From Megascapheus bottae (lineage: Eukaryota > Chordata > Mammalia > Rodentia > Geomyidae): a stretch of 64,000 bases of DNA. Positions within the stretch are counted from its first letter, which is position 1. Every line of letters begins with the position of its first letter. The position numbers were made by a program, and so were the translations under genes. This document shows, one piece after another, positions 1 through 11,859 of this stretch. Under the pieces are notes generated by a model. It had not been told where the DNA came from, did no database searches, and saw nothing but the letters and a program-made list of their open reading frames with translations. The stretch covers positions 42,279,358 to 42,343,357 of the forward strand of contig JANJXV010000004.1 of assembly GCA_024803745.1 (NCBI GenBank). Reading direction: 5' to 3'.

Positions 1-1208
1 GAAGCTAAGAGGGGTGGATCTAAAGAGTCTGTGTTGCTTTCCGGTGTATTCTGAATGAAATCCTAGGTGGGCTCAGGGCTTTGGACTCCCGAGCAGTAGA
101 AAAGAATGGAGAAATTGATTTGGAGATCCAAAAGGTTCTACTGAGATCTCACTGTGTTTCTGTCAGATACTCACAGCCTCCTGCCCAATGCTTCTGTATG
201 TTTCTGTGTCTCCAGGATCTCCAGGATGACATGGAGACAAACATTCCTTTATGTTCTTTCAAATAGCTATCAGGTTGAAATAAATGGCTTTCCGTAATAT
301 ATCCTTCTCCCTATATCTAAGCTTGCTGGGAGTCTAGAGATGCCATGTTGCTAATATATTCTCTGAAAGAGAGTTAATGAGAATTTCAAAGACACTCAGA
401 AAGCAAGTGTTTGGCATGTACACAGTCATCCATTTTCACTGCTACTCCTAGGAATTATTTTCCTCTCACATAGGAGTTGGCTGTGTTCTGGATGATGTGC
501 GTTGCGAGAGGAGACTCCACCATTCAGTGAGGTGTAACATTTTCTTATTGTTGGGACCAAGAATGAAAGACTGGATCTACCATGTGAAAAAGATGCTGCC
601 TGGAAATGTTTCAGCTCGGTCTCCTAACTCTGTCTCTTCCCAAGCCTCACTGAGTTTCTAAGGCTGTCACCTTTCAATTGTTCTTCATCATTAGCGTCTT
701 TGCTTTCATGTCCTTATTTTAGTTCAAGCAGATCACATGGTCTATTGCTATAATTAAACTATTTAGAAAGTATATTCTTATTTTTCATCTCCACACCTCT
801 ATTTTTTCCATCAGGTGTCAATGCAGTTGGTACACTTGATGCTGAACAATCCAGAGGTGCAGTGATCTTTGTATTGCTCCAGGTGGAACTGGAAAGGCCA
901 CAAGACTCTGTGAGGACCAGTGGCTTTCTTATGTGTCACTGCACATCTGCTATCCCATGTCCTGCAGAACTATCACACAAATAGTGCCTGTTCTCATTTG
1001 GCCTCTTGTCCTTTCATGGACTCTAGATACTTAGAAAAACCACTTTCCAAAGAATTCTCATTCTCATTCCCCAGAGAATAAAGAAGCCACTGCCCCTCCC
1101 AGTCTGCTCCCTTCTTTCCTTCTTTTGTACTGCTTTGTGAAGGAGCTGTTACTTCTCCTACCTAGACGGTTCTTAGTTCTAGTTGTACTTTCCTTCCTAT
1201 TCTCTTTG
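1..1208. other. Unique AT-rich sequence, nothing recognised
   Basis: No repeat, coding region or RNA gene is recognised here. The short open frames (61-67 codons) show no family resemblance and no codon structure. Confidence 0.5.
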
Positions 1209-1735
1209 CTGTTGGTTGTGGTTGAATATGTCTCTGGAAGTTCATGTGTTAGAAACTTAATTCCCAAAGTAATTGTGTTGGAAGAGCTATGATGAGCTAT
1301 GGCCCATTTTCATGAATGGATTAGTTGATTAATTATTCATCTTGGGAGTGAGTTTATTATCCAGAAAGTTGGATATGGGAAAACACAGTCATGAAATTCA
1401 ATACAAATTACTATAAAATTGAGAAAATTGAGGGTTGGGGTAGAGTTGGGAGAGGGAGAATGACATCAATCAAGGTATTGATTGGCAATTCCTTTGTTCA
1501 GCTGCTGAAAGTTTGTAAAAACATAATTTTAAAAGTCAGTTTAGCTCCCTCTTGTTTTCTGATATTGTTGCTATATGATGTCCTCTGGCTATTTTATGAC
1601 ATGGCAAGAAGGTTTCACTAGATATGGCCAATCATTATATCTCGAAATTCTCCAGAACCATGAACCAAATAAGCATCTATTCTTTACACCTTACCTCAGT
1701 TGGTGACATTCTGTTACACTCACATTAAAGCTTTC
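1209..1735 (+). mobile_element. Old MaLR-type LTR (MST/MLT-like), degraded
   Basis: The left end resembles the MaLR LTR start (a TG-initiated segment with 'ttgaatatg' followed by 'gttagaaacttaattccca'). A conserved-looking middle follows ('catgaatggattag'), then a 3' part with 'ctccagaaccatgaaccaaa' and a 'ggtgacattctgttaca' terminus, as in MaLR LTRs. About 100 bp in the middle (1395-1500) does not match what I remember and may be an insertion or decay. The 76-codon open frame at 1391-1621 is fortuitous. Confidence 0.6.
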
Positions 1736-2658
1736 TCCTAAACATCTTTTGTTCACTATTGATATTGTTTTTCACCTCCTTTCTTCCCTTTTTTAAATCC
1801 ATCCTTCTCCCTTTCTCTGTTTCTTGCCAAGTCCTTATTTCTGTTAGCTCTCAGTGACCCAAACTAGGTGAATTCAAGAATCAAATCATTATAGTCTGTA
1901 GAAAATAATAAGATCTTATGAGTCCAAACTGGAGTAGTATATAAGAACACGTATAAATAAATAGTGGAGAGAGAAATATCTATCTGGTAAAGCTGAATTT
2001 GAAAATGAGGATCTGGCAGTCATCTTAGTAAGTGTTTCTAGTATAGATTATCTGGGGATGCAAAAAGCAATAGAACAGTATTTTTAAAGTAATAATATAT
2101 ATAGTGTTTCAAGAATTTTTCTGCAGAATAGGAAAATCAGTAACTACATATGAACACACCTGTTAAAATGGATCAATGGTCTCTGCCTCAGATACATGTC
2201 ATTGCTGTAGTCTTTTTCTGCCCCAAAGTAGTTATGAGAAAATTTCAGCTAGACATAAATCAGAGTATAATCTAAAGAAAAGTAAATGGTCTCTACTCTT
2301 CAAATTTAGCAAACAGAAATAAAATTCTCCTAGAATAAAAGAGAATAAAGGTTATGGCAATAATGAGAAATATAATGTAATTCTCTGTTGGAACCTGGAA
2401 TTAAAAAATAGTGTTAAAATTCTGAAAGAGGAACAATCTAAGCCTGCTGCATAGCTAATATTATTATGTTAATGCTAGCATTCTGATTTTGATAACTATA
2501 TTATGCCTATATAGTAGTGTGGTACTTTCTTTTAGTAGTCTCAAGTTGAAATATTTAGGATAGGTAGTGTTAAAAGAATATCGCATCTGCAAGTTACTTG
2601 CAAATGGGTCAGAAAATTTCATGTACATAATGACAATATGATAAGATATTAAAAGTGA
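1736..2658. other. Unique AT-rich sequence, nothing recognised
   Basis: No supported feature. The sequence is A/T-rich without tandem repeats or open frames of note. Confidence 0.5.
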
Positions 2659-2895
2659 GCCAGTTGTTAGTGGCTCACGTCTGTAATCCTAACTACTCAG
2701 GAGGCTGACATCAAAGGATTATAGTTCAAAGCCAGTCCAGTTAGGAAAGTCTGTGAGACCTTTATCTCCAGGTCAACACCAAAATTCCCAACGTGGAGAT
2801 GTAGCTCAAGTGGTAGAGTTGATCAAAGAAGCTCAAGGACAGCACTTAGGCTCAATCTGGATTCAATCTCTAGGACTAGAACCAAAAGAAAAAAA
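2659..2895 (+). mobile_element. Dimeric SINE: B1-like left monomer plus Geo-like right monomer
   Basis: The left half has the 7SL/B1 signature ('tggctcacgtctgtaatcct', 'ctactcaggaggctga'). The right half has tRNA-box-like motifs ('gtagctcaagtggtagag') and ends in an A-rich tail at about 2882-2895. No clean target-site duplication was found, so the copy is probably old. The 79-codon open frame at 2753-2992 is just the SINE read through. Confidence 0.85.
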
Positions 2896-3251
2896 GGTTG
2901 GAGTTGGGATCTGTGTGGTGGGCATGTGGGAATACTTTATTATTTATATTGCTTTAACTGAAAAGTTCAAATTATATATGAAACATTTTTAAAACCTGTG
3001 ATGATATGCCTATATGAACAAATCAAAATGAAATGCCTTTATACAAATAATTTACTTTAACAAAATCCCTAAATCGACATTTATTTGTAGATATTATATG
3101 TGTACTATATTTTCTCTCTGTAGACAAAATTGTTGAACAGTTTAGTCTGTCTTCATGGAATCTTCCCCTTTGTTTGACATTAGCCTACAGAACACCTCTA
3201 AGATAGTAAAATTACTTGCTTCAAGGTGACCAATAATCTCCTACTTACAAA
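2896..3251. other. Unique sequence between two SINEs
   Basis: No feature recognised. Confidence 0.5.
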
Positions 3252-3385
3252 GTCCAAGCAGTGTAATAGCACATGCCTATAATCCTAGCATATGGTTTGT
3301 TAGTACCCAGCTTGGACTGCTTAGTGAGTTCCAGGCAATCCTAAGCTACACGGAAAGAATTTGTCTCAGAAAACAAAAAGGAAAA
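3252..3385 (+). mobile_element. B1-type SINE (monomeric, diverged)
   Basis: It carries the B1 body ('gcacatgcctataatcctag', 'gagttccaggcaatcctaag') and ends in 'tgtctcagaaaacaaaaa'. There is no right monomer, unlike the dimeric elements elsewhere in the window. Confidence 0.8.
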
Positions 3386-3877
3386 CTCAAAACCGAAAAG
3401 AAAAACCCTCATACTCTCCAAACTTTTCAATAAAAAAAAGTCTTAACTTCACAGTTTAACAGCAGTTTTCGTTCTTCAATTCCTTTTGTTCTGAGCTTGA
3501 CTCCTCTAGCTCTGCATGTATCACTACCACATGCATTCCATAATCAATACTTTCAAAGTAAATGTGTCACTTTCTTTCCCATTTTACTCCCTACCTCCTA
3601 GCTGCCAAACTATGTTCTTCTTTTCTCTACATATGAGGACTGACAGTGAAGTCCCCTTCTTTACTTAGATAGGAAACAATGTCTCCTGTGTTTCTCCTTA
3701 CCAGTCACAAGTCTTACGATTCTGTGAATCTCTCTCATGACTGGCTTTTGGACTTTATTTTCATTTCTTTGTCTACTGCTGTAGTTTATGTGTTTACATT
3801 CTTGCCTGTTGTTACTTCACTATACTACAGAGTGTCTGTCTTGGGATTTCTAGCTCTTGAAAACCAAGTGGATCATT
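3386..3877. other. Unique sequence, nothing recognised
   Basis: No repeat or gene supported. A 79-codon open frame (3679-3918) runs into the following LTR and has no recognisable domain. Confidence 0.5.
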
Positions 3878-4215
3878 GCTATGATATGAATGTGTGCAAG
3901 TCCTTCTCCTTGGGATAATGGTTCTAGATGGGAAATTGAAAGGTAATTAAAATTGTGAGAATAGAACCTTCACAAATTGGATCACAGCCCTGATAAAAGA
4001 AACTCTACCAAATTCCCTTTCCCTGTCTGTCCTGTGAGGGAACTGCCTATGTACATGAAGAAAGTGGGCCCTTGGAAGACATGGAATCTGTGGCACTTAG
4101 AACTTAGAACAACTTCCTCTGGAAATGTGAGAAATAAATTCTGTTGTTTTACAAGCCACCTAATCTCAAGTATGTTGTTTTGCATCCTGAGTGGCCCCAG
4201 ATTCATCATATGCCT
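3878..4215 (+). mobile_element. Old MaLR-type LTR (MST/THE1-like)
   Basis: It starts 'tgctatgatatgaatgtg', very like the canonical MaLR LTR start. A polyadenylation region 'gtgagaaataaattctgttg' follows, then the typical 'caagccacctaatctcaag...ttgttttgcatcctgagtgg' end. The length of about 340 bp fits the family. The two overlapping open frames here (3977-4264 plus, 3982-4209 minus) are LTR sequence, not genes. Confidence 0.8.
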
Positions 4216-5084
4216 AAAACCCTATTTTCTAAACACACACATAGACATAATAACATGTAGATAGTCTTTGTGAACATCAGATGAGGTGAGGAACCAATGC
4301 TAGCTGTGAGGGATTCTGCCAGTCTTAGCAGTTATTTTCTCTAGATGGAGCTGCTTTGCCAGAAGGATGCTTATCATCTTGACTGTGTGTTCAAAAAGTT
4401 CACACCCCCACTGTGGTAAGGAAAGAGCAAGAGAGGAAAGGTGAAACTATTTCTATGGTTCAGATAAAAGGAGATCTCCAAATGTGCTCAAATCTGTGTT
4501 GGCATTCAATACCTATGTCAACTGTATCTTTATTTATAATGATTAGTAGCATGAAACAAGACCTCTACAACTTCTTTCTTCTTTTTTTATGAAAGTATCT
4601 TTTCAGCATTTTCCTTCTACTTTTCCAAGAAACAAATGTGCTATGATGGAGATTCAGTGAAATCAATTAATTAGGCAACTCTTCTAAGCAATAATGGAAA
4701 GAGGAGTCAGGAACTGTGTTAATGCCTTGTCTTAAATAAGACAATGCTTAGCACTTGCTAGCATGTATATTAAAAGCACAGTCACAGGTCAATATCATGT
4801 TTGCTGAAAGACTGAATGGTGATTTTACTGAATGTATGTTGCAGCTCTTGTGTTAGGTTTTATATAGCTAATTTAATTGTTGCCAATGGCAACAGTGGGG
4901 GTCGTGTCAGCTATTGCTGCCATTTATGCTGCTGAAGCACAGTCTGTGCCAGCATTTCCATTAGAAATCTCTATTTAAAAGAATACTGATTGAGTAAAGA
5001 GACAAATGGGAAGAGAAGCATTAAACATTTTAAGGTATATACACAAGAGCTATTTTGGCTAAAAAAAGATAAAGACTATATGTG
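4216..5084. other. Unique sequence with a possible regulatory palindrome
   Basis: No repeats recognised. The stretch 4840-4980 has balanced, high-complexity sequence including a perfect X-box-like palindrome (listed separately). Confidence 0.4.
4879..4893. promoter_or_regulatory. X-box (RFX)-like palindrome
   Basis: The sequence gttgcc-aat-ggcaac is a perfect 6-bp inverted repeat with a 3-bp spacer, matching the GTTNCC(N1-3)GGNAAC form bound by RFX-family transcription factors. It lies in a repeat-free block. Function is inferred from the motif only, and a 15-bp palindrome can occur by chance. Confidence 0.35.
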
Positions 5085-5365
5085 TGTCTATTCACTCATT
5101 CATTTCACATATATCTAGTAATTCTCTACTGGATCTGTGCTACCCTGCAGACTACAAAGACATAGCAAACCATAGTCCTAAAATCTTTACAGAGTTTGCA
5201 GTCTCAAGTGAATGACAAATGATGCACATGTAACCAACAGGCAATCAGTTCCTAAGTGTGTAAAAAAAAGGAGGAAATGAAACAGCTACTTCACTGAGAA
5301 GATAGAAGAAATTCATAGAAAAGGTCATGGGAATTTCTCAGGTGGTGTTATTCAAACTCCAAAGA
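5085..5365 (-). mobile_element. LINE2 (L2) 3' region fragment, reverse orientation
   Basis: It contains the reverse-complement L2 3' signature: 'tcactcattcatttcacata', a degraded 'ctgtgctaccctgcagactacaaagacatagc', and 'cagagtttgcagtctcaagtg' followed by purine-rich sequence with 'ggaatttctcaggtggtg'. This is a diverged ancient mammalian repeat identified from recalled consensus. Confidence 0.6.
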
Positions 5366-5422
5366 ACTTGTGAATGGTAACTGTAGCAGAGGGATCTCCA
5401 TATTTGAAACTCCTGAAAGTAG

Positions 5423-5424
<2 letters not shown>

Positions 5425-5470
<46 letters not shown>
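5425..5470 (+). repeat. (GT)23 microsatellite
   Basis: This is an uninterrupted GT dinucleotide run. It generates part of a spurious open frame (5374-5589). Confidence 0.97.
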
Positions 5471-5473
<3 letters not shown>

Positions 5474-5624
5474 GAATTACTGAAGCCAACATAATCAATT
5501 TGTTATTTTCTATATCATCATTTCTATATAATCATTTAGAAACTCAGGTAGAAGCATGGATAAGAAAAGAGAGGTTAATTCAGATTTAAATACTCACTGA
5601 GTGTGCTGACAAAGGGGAGATTTG

Positions 5625-5880
5625 AGGGAAATGTAAGAAAGGGGAAAGGACTAATCTTATAAATCAATCTTTGGGTGAAAAATAAAGAGGAGAAGAGGGA
5701 AGAATGCAATCAGCAATTGCTTATATGTCCTACAAAATTAAGACAAAGGAGAGAAGGGTTGTTAGGGTGAGAACTTGGAAGGGGTGACGTTGGATAAGAT
5801 GCATTGTATTCATAAACTGCTTAAATGGCAACCTCTTTGTATAACTACCTAATAATAAAAAAGAAATAAAAAATAACGGC
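5625..5880 (+). mobile_element. Old L1 3' UTR end
   Basis: A purine-rich stretch is followed by 'gatgcattgtattcataaac...ttaaatggcaacctctttgtataactacctaataataaaaaag' and an A-rich tail. This is the order seen at other L1 3' ends in the window (polypurine tract, 'gtaaccc(t)tct', AATAAA, A tail), but more diverged. Confidence 0.55.
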
Positions 5881-6636
5881 CAAAAAATAAAGGACAGATG
5901 TCTAGACAGGAAGGGTTAAGTGAACTGAATGGATGTAACAAGGCAAATAAGTTGGTAGGTGGTCTGTATCTAGAAAGATAAATATAGCATCCACTGGGCC
6001 TCTGGAGAATGGTTAACTGAGGCAAAGAGGAAGAAGTTCTAGAAACAAGAAGTTATGGCTATTGGTGTGAATTTAAAATATACACTCTGAGAAGCTAAGG
6101 GAATGCAAAGGTACCAAATACAGTTCCTCCAGATTAATTTTAATCATTCCATGTGTCCTTATCACTGTTTAATGGCCACCTCTCACTTCTCACTACTCAG
6201 CTCTATTTCAGCCTAGTTCTCAAACGCTAGAACCCTGTTGGGAAAAAAATCCATTCTCATCATTAAACCTTATTTCTTTGCCTTTTCCCTCTATCCTTAC
6301 CAGCTGCTATGTTTGTTAACAAGAGACCAAATTCAGTTAAGTATTTATTGGGGATGATTGTTTTCTTTGTTATTCCAGATAACACATTTGCATTTTAGCA
6401 GAAGCTTTTAATGATGGGAAGCTTTATATAATACCAAAATTCTAACCAGAGAGAAAAATATTTTAGTGCAGAATTCTTTCCTTACTCTCCCTTTTTTCTT
6501 TTGCTTCTGTGTCAAGTATTCGATGCAGCTACTTATTTTACTTATCTGTGAAGAGTCAGCCTTGAAAATGACTAGATATGAGAGTGATTATTTTGAAAGC
6601 CATACAAAAGTTAAAGACATGTTAGAAAATTAGGAG
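5881..6636. other. Unique sequence, nothing recognised
   Basis: No supported gene or repeat. Confidence 0.5.
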
Positions 6637-6637
6637 T

Positions 6638-6672
<35 letters not shown>

Positions 6673-6675
6673 TTT
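6637..6675 (+). repeat. (TTTA)n microsatellite
   Basis: About ten TTTA units, perfect, followed by 'tttttg'. On the minus strand this is (TAAA)n, typical of a tail-derived array, but no retroelement body is visible beside it. Confidence 0.95.
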
Positions 6676-6887
6676 TTGTTCTAGGTTATTACTAAGTTTT
6701 GAAAACAGTATGAGTTGTCTCAGCTAAATGAGTCAGGTGGTTGGCTAAAGTCCCCAATGAAATGGACTCCAATTGGTAGAAGACATTCTGAAACAGAGAT
6801 TCTACAATCTTCTAAAATATCCTGTGAGGTTTACTAGCCTTTAATGCCAAGATATTATCCATTAGAATACAAAGCAGTGGCTTTGAA

Positions 6888-7640
6888 TGAGTTGTGAGTG
6901 TGTCTTTGGTTCATCACAGCTTCTAAAATGGCCCCCGAGTGGCACTCAGTTTCTTCCATTTATGCACTTGTGTCATCTCCCCTCCTCCCCCAGGAATGTG
7001 GTCTAACCTTGTGGACTTACTTGAATGGAAGAGTATTCAGAATAAGTAGAGGACATCACTTAGTATACTAGGTTAGAAAAAGATTGTTGCTAAGGCTGGG
7101 AGTTTGGCCTAGTGGTAGAGTGTTTGCCTAGCATGCACAAAGACTGGAATTCAATCCTCGGTACCACATACATAGAAAAAAAAGCCAGAAGTGGTGTTGT
7201 GGTTTAAGTGGTAAAGTTCTAACCTTGAGAAAGCCCAAGGATAGTGCTCAGGCCCTGAGCTCAAGGCCCAGGACTGGCAAAAAAAAAAAAAGCCTGTTGC
7301 TACTTTTTGGAAACCTTTATTCTCTCTTATTCTCTTAACTAGGGAAAGAGATGGCCATTTTGTAAGTACCACATGTCCATGTGGTAAAGAACCAAGCCCT
7401 ATCAACAAACACATGAGTGAACTTAGAGGTCGTTTTCTTTCTTTTCTCCTGCATTACTGTCTTTTCCTTGGTGCCTTCAAAAATGAAATCTCAACCCTGG
7501 TTGACAGATGGCACCATAGCAACCTTGAGCCCCAAATTACCTGTTTAATCAGCCCCCTCTCCTCAACCCTCTGAAACTATGAAATAATTCTGATTGTTTG
7601 AAGCTGTTTTGGTATCATGCTTTTGTGCTACTCTTAGGTT
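6888..7640 (+). mobile_element. MLT1-type MaLR LTR split by a younger SINE
   Basis: The left part (6888-7092) reads 'ctaaaatggcccccgagtgg...tgcacttgtgtcatctcc' and 'gtggacttacttgaatggaa'. The right part (7295-7640) has 'gacagatggcaccatagcaac' and 'ctctgaaactatgaaataat...ttgtttgaagctgttttggtatcatgc', both typical of the MLT1 LTR in order and spacing. The interruption is the SINE at 7093-7294, which dates the LTR as older than the SINE. Confidence 0.8.
7093..7294 (+). mobile_element. Dimeric SINE: ID-like left plus Geo-like right monomer (IDL-Geo type)
   Basis: The left monomer has ID/tRNA-Ala-like boxes ('gtttggcctagtggtagag', 'gaattcaatcctcggtacca') and a linker A run. The right monomer has 'gtggtttaagtggtaaag' and 'gccctgagctcaaggcccag', then an A12 tail. 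An 8-bp direct repeat 'tgttgcta' flanks it (7085-7092 and 7295-7302), consistent with a target-site duplication. It is inserted in an MLT1 LTR. Confidence 0.9.
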
Positions 7641-8571
7641 TGTCAGGGCTTTGTTTTCATTATTTATGTGTGTTCAACTATTGTATCAGATCACATTAGA
7701 GGTTACTTATAAATTACTGATTTTCTAAATTCTTTATGTGTTAGCCTAAACAAAATTTTACCAATTTAAAAATAATAAATAGTCGTAATTCTTCCAAAAC
7801 ACCCCTTAAAAGTTTGACGATTACAAGGAATCCTATTGCTTTCTCTACAACTTATTGTAGAGGATAATTTATATAAAACATTTGCTATCTAAGGATTTGG
7901 TTTTCATCTTATTATTTTCAAATGCTGAACTACTTGTTTCTTTAAACATTGACACATTGTTAAATGCTATATCTTATTTTTTGAATAAAATTTTACAAGA
8001 AAAAAGGCATGCATAGATGGAATTTTGTCCATGTATTTTGACAGCATCTTTGTAAGGTTTAATTTTAAGAAAATGACTGGATCTTATTTGACAAAACAAT
8101 CACAAAGATTCAGATTACCTTAGGTAAATGGAGTATCCTGAATATTATTTCAGAAATTGTTTTCTGGATCTATTCAGCAAGGCGGTTCTGACATAGGGAT
8201 GAAACCTTTTCTCAGAAAATGTTTCCCTTAAATGTACAGCAAAAATATTTCTGCTGGGCACCCATTAAGATAGCCAATATGTTCTGATTGATTCATTGAT
8301 CTAGGTCCCAGCATATGTTTTCTAAACAGAACAGAAACTACTCTGTTGGCATGCTGGAGGAATGAAGCCAATTAGCCCAAAGAGAATCCTGGACTCCGTT
8401 CTGATGTGGTAGTTCTATACAGCAACTCATTAAAAATAATACGAGTGCTATGTAAAAACCTTCTCTGGGTATTGATTTCGGCTTCTCAATATGTTCTATT
8501 TGAATCAGAGCCTTTATTTTCTCCACATGGAAGGATACTGCTTCATCTGTGAAGCCAAAGAAATGTGTTTG
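7641..8571. other. Unique AT-rich sequence, nothing recognised
   Basis: No repeats or coding signal supported. Confidence 0.5.

Positions 8572-8613
<42 letters not shown>
8572..8613 (+). repeat. (GT)21 microsatellite
   Basis: A perfect GT run. The antisense open frame at 8338-8637 reads it as a Thr-His repeat and is spurious. Confidence 0.97.
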
Positions 8614-8615
<2 letters not shown>

Positions 8616-9631
8616 TTTCTCTTATTAACTTGGCCATTGCTTTGTGTTACTAAACTACAGAAGTTAGCCAGGGATAGGAATCACATTATAAACAAATGTT
8701 TATAATTATTAATACCCAAATGATCTCCAAACAGATCTTCCACAGCCAAAAAATACAATTACTGTCTGTATATAAGCAGGGTGTACACCATTCTTTATTT
8801 TTAATCCTTGAGTGCAGTCCTCATTTTCCATTTTCCTAAAAATTGTTAAGGATGCTGGACCTCCTCCATGAAGACCTCTTCATTTATTCAAGAATGTGAT
8901 TCCTATTATGCAGTGAGCCAGAGAGGTGGCAGTGCCATGCAGGCCTCCAGGCTCCTCCCCCTGCTCCTCTCCACCTCCACCAGCCTCCCCAGGAAGCCCA
9001 GGCCCCTCTTGTCCTTGATAAAAGCCATAGACAGAGAATGCTAACTGCTTGCAGTGATGGCTCATTCAGCACTGAGGTCACCTGTGGCTCAAGACTCAGG
9101 AAACACCCCTCAACTGCTCTGAGCTAGGTCAGGGACCAGCTGTCACCTGGAAAGAGTGTCTTGTCATTTCCAGGTTGGAGAACTTGCAGAGGGCTAATCC
9201 GGAGGGGAAAGGGCAAAGCTTCTCAAATTCACCCTGTTTGCGTGACTTTGGGAGCAGCCCTTACCAGCAAAACTCTCACACAGAAAGAGATGCATTTAAC
9301 AGGGTGGCAGCCCCAGAGTAGGACAGAATGCTCCTTTGTTGATTCACTACCTGATTTTAAAGCCTCTTTACATTCAGTGGCTTTCCTTTATTAGGAAATG
9401 TGGCCAGACCTTAATGCTGCATTTGGTTGTTTTTTCTTTTTTTTAAGCTTGGTCTCATGAATCCTTCGGTTTGATATGTAATTTGAAAATAAGAAAATAA
9501 ATAATGCAGGTCTCTTTGCACAGATAGAAAGTGGCTTTTAATCCCATAATGTTTTCCTCAGTCATCACAGCTTAGTGAAGAGAGTAGCCTTAAAAACTGA
9601 AAGCTTTGCAATGATTTGACATGCCTGTCAA
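8614..9631. other. Unique sequence with a locally GC-richer patch
   Basis: Between 8920 and 9020 the plus strand is pyrimidine- and CCTCC-rich, giving overlapping short minus-strand frames (8880-9081) without recognisable domains. No gene is supported. Confidence 0.4.
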
Positions 9632-9647
9632 GGGGAGGGAGACAGAA

Positions 9648-9685
<38 letters not shown>

Positions 9686-9704
9686 GGGGGATGGAAGGGG
9701 GAGG

Positions 9705-9767
<63 letters not shown>
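9632..9767 (+). repeat. Polypurine GA-rich tract, (GA)n with GATA-containing prefix
   Basis: The tract moves from (GAGATAGA)-like units, through a G-rich patch (about 9685-9710), into a perfect (GA)n run of about 55 bp. It is strongly strand-asymmetric. The antisense Leu-Ser open frame (9590-9790) is an artefact. Confidence 0.95.
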
Positions 9768-9770
<3 letters not shown>

Positions 9771-11285
9771 CTGAAAGCATAAAGCATCATAAACAGGAGT
9801 TGCTCTATAAATATGTGGGTAGTTATTTATTACAAAACAAATTATGTATTGACATGAGGAATTACACCATAATTTTCTGTTTGAGATGGTACCAACATAA
9901 ATTGGTTTCTATCTAAAAGGTCACATGGAATGCTGGTTTTGTGTTCCTGTCATGACATTTGCCTTATTGGCATTCAGGTGCAGTCCCTCTGCTTCATGCA
10001 ATCACTGTCTCCTTTCACTGTGTTTACAGATAATCCAGCAACTTTGCAGGCCAAATGGCTTTCTGAATATGAGCCCACAAAGCATTGAATCAGACAGCCT
10101 CCTGCTTAGAGAGTTTTCAGCCCTGTTCAGCCATAAGGCAAGCATCAATAATTGCTTTAGCAGGGAAAGTGACAGGAAATTGTTCATAATTTGCCATCAT
10201 GATAATTAAGAGTGGCTAGGACTATTGCAACCACTATTTAATTTCCCCTTCTTTAAAATTAACTCTGTTATAGTCACCAACTGCTCTGTTGTAGGGCCCA
10301 TTAACACTGTTTGTCTGAGGGCTTCTATTCCTAGGAGCAAATCATTCACTCACCTTCATGTGGAATCAGTGAGGCATTTTGATCCCAGCTATTTTACATT
10401 TACAATGGAGATGTGCAGGAGCTTGAAAAGAGAAGCTTCCAAATGCTAAGGTGTTGTGCAGCTTTGCACTACAGATCTCTCCTGAAACACCCTGTACTAC
10501 ATATGGCTCATAACAAATAACTATAGCTTTAAAGCCAGAGGAAAAAGTGGGGGGGGATATAAAGTGTTTTAACCATTGTTCAGTGGTTTTCATGCCTGAT
10601 TTGATAGGTAAAGGTTATCAGAAAAGTCAGTTCAAGTGTGCATAGAAAGCTTAATGACATCTCTCAAGTCTCCTGGCAGGCATCTCATGAAGGGATGCAG
10701 GTTATTAGTGAACAAAATTAGAAACTCCATCTTTGGTAAATGAACTGATTAGTGTCATCCTGTGTCTTCACTACCCACAGCTAGAATGGCTGGGCACTCT
10801 GTCCTGGATGTCAGTGGAGGCTGAGTCTAAGGACTTGAAATTCATATTGCTCTCTACCCTGCTCTCAGCATGCAGCATATCCTTCCCCTTATTGAGCTAA
10901 TTTGTGTGTCAGCCTCGTCTCTTTTATCACACTTGAAGCCCTTGGAGGTCAGAGTTTCAAATGCTCCCAGTGCCCTGCAGGTATCATGGAATAGCTGTCG
11001 AATCAACATTTGTTGTCTGATGGACTGAACAGGTAGTTGATTGGCAGTGTTCACACAGAAGTCAAGAGAAAGTCTGTCCACTGTAGATCCAGTCAACTAT
11101 AATTAACAGCCTCAATTCATAAACACACTAGCAAGTTTGATTCTATTAAAAAATAAGGAACTTCGCTACTGTTGAATGAAGGTTTTGCTAAATTACTCCT
11201 TCCCTAATTCAAAGTAATTTATAGAGTGCTCAGTACCTTAGAGACACAGTGTCAGGCACTTGAGCTCTTTCAGTAAACAAATTAC
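9768..11285. other. Unique sequence, possible non-coding conserved segment at 9925-10215
   Basis: No repeat recognised. The block 9925-10215 is balanced in composition and high in complexity, with TAAT-type and octamer-like words. This is compatible with, but not evidence for, a conserved non-coding element. Overlapping open frames on both strands have no recognisable product. Confidence 0.3.
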
Positions 11286-11479
11286 TCCATGCATTTGGAG
11301 AGGTTCATTTCTAATGTGGACAGACAGAATATTAATTATAAGCACAGGAGTGTTGAGTAATAGACGAAGCTATGGTACCTGGAATGGAAACAAGGAAGCA
11401 GAGAAAACTGGATTGATTGGAGTGTTGTGGATGGAGGTTGAGGGCAGATAGGCCTCAATTTTAAGTAGAATCGGCAAAT

Positions 11480-11780
11480 ACAGACCTCACTGAAAATGAT
11501 GGCATTTGGGAAAATATTCTTGCAAAGTCAATGAAGCAGTTGTTCCATGGCTGTTAGAAAAAGAGAATTCAAGGCACAGGAATGATTTAAGCCAAGGGCC
11601 TATGTTGGAAGCATGCTCAGAATGTTGTGGTACCAGCCAGGACACCTGGATTGGAATAAATGATAGAAGTGTGATAGGAGATGAGGTCAGAAAGGTAATA
11701 AGAGTGTCCGATCAAGGATTTGCTAGCCTGTTGTATGGCCTTTGACTTTTACTCTGAGTGACAGAATTAATTGAATTCAC
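11480..11780 (-). mobile_element. L2 fragment, reverse orientation
   Basis: It contains 'gtgataggagatgaggtcag', 'aaaggtaataagag' and a decayed 'tgtatggcctttgacttttactctgagtgacag', as in the reverse complement of L2 3' sequence. It is an ancient, diverged copy, and the open frame 11506-11745 is fortuitous. Confidence 0.55.
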
Positions 11781-11859
11781 TCCCTCCTCTGTACTTGGAA
11801 TTACCGTAGCACATTTGTACTTATATCTATTTCAGCCAAGTAACACATCATGTTAAACT

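Noticed and set aside
7093..7294. tRNA gene-like A and B boxes
   Set aside because: The boxes belong to the dimeric SINE, which has a linker A run, an A tail and a target-site duplication. It is not a cloverleaf-forming tRNA gene. The same applies to all other copies.
8880..9081. Overlapping minus-strand frames in a GC-richer patch, considered as a first exon with CpG island
   Set aside because: CpG dinucleotides are almost absent, there is no convincing splice donor, and the two frames give different low-complexity Gly/Glu- and Trp-rich proteins.
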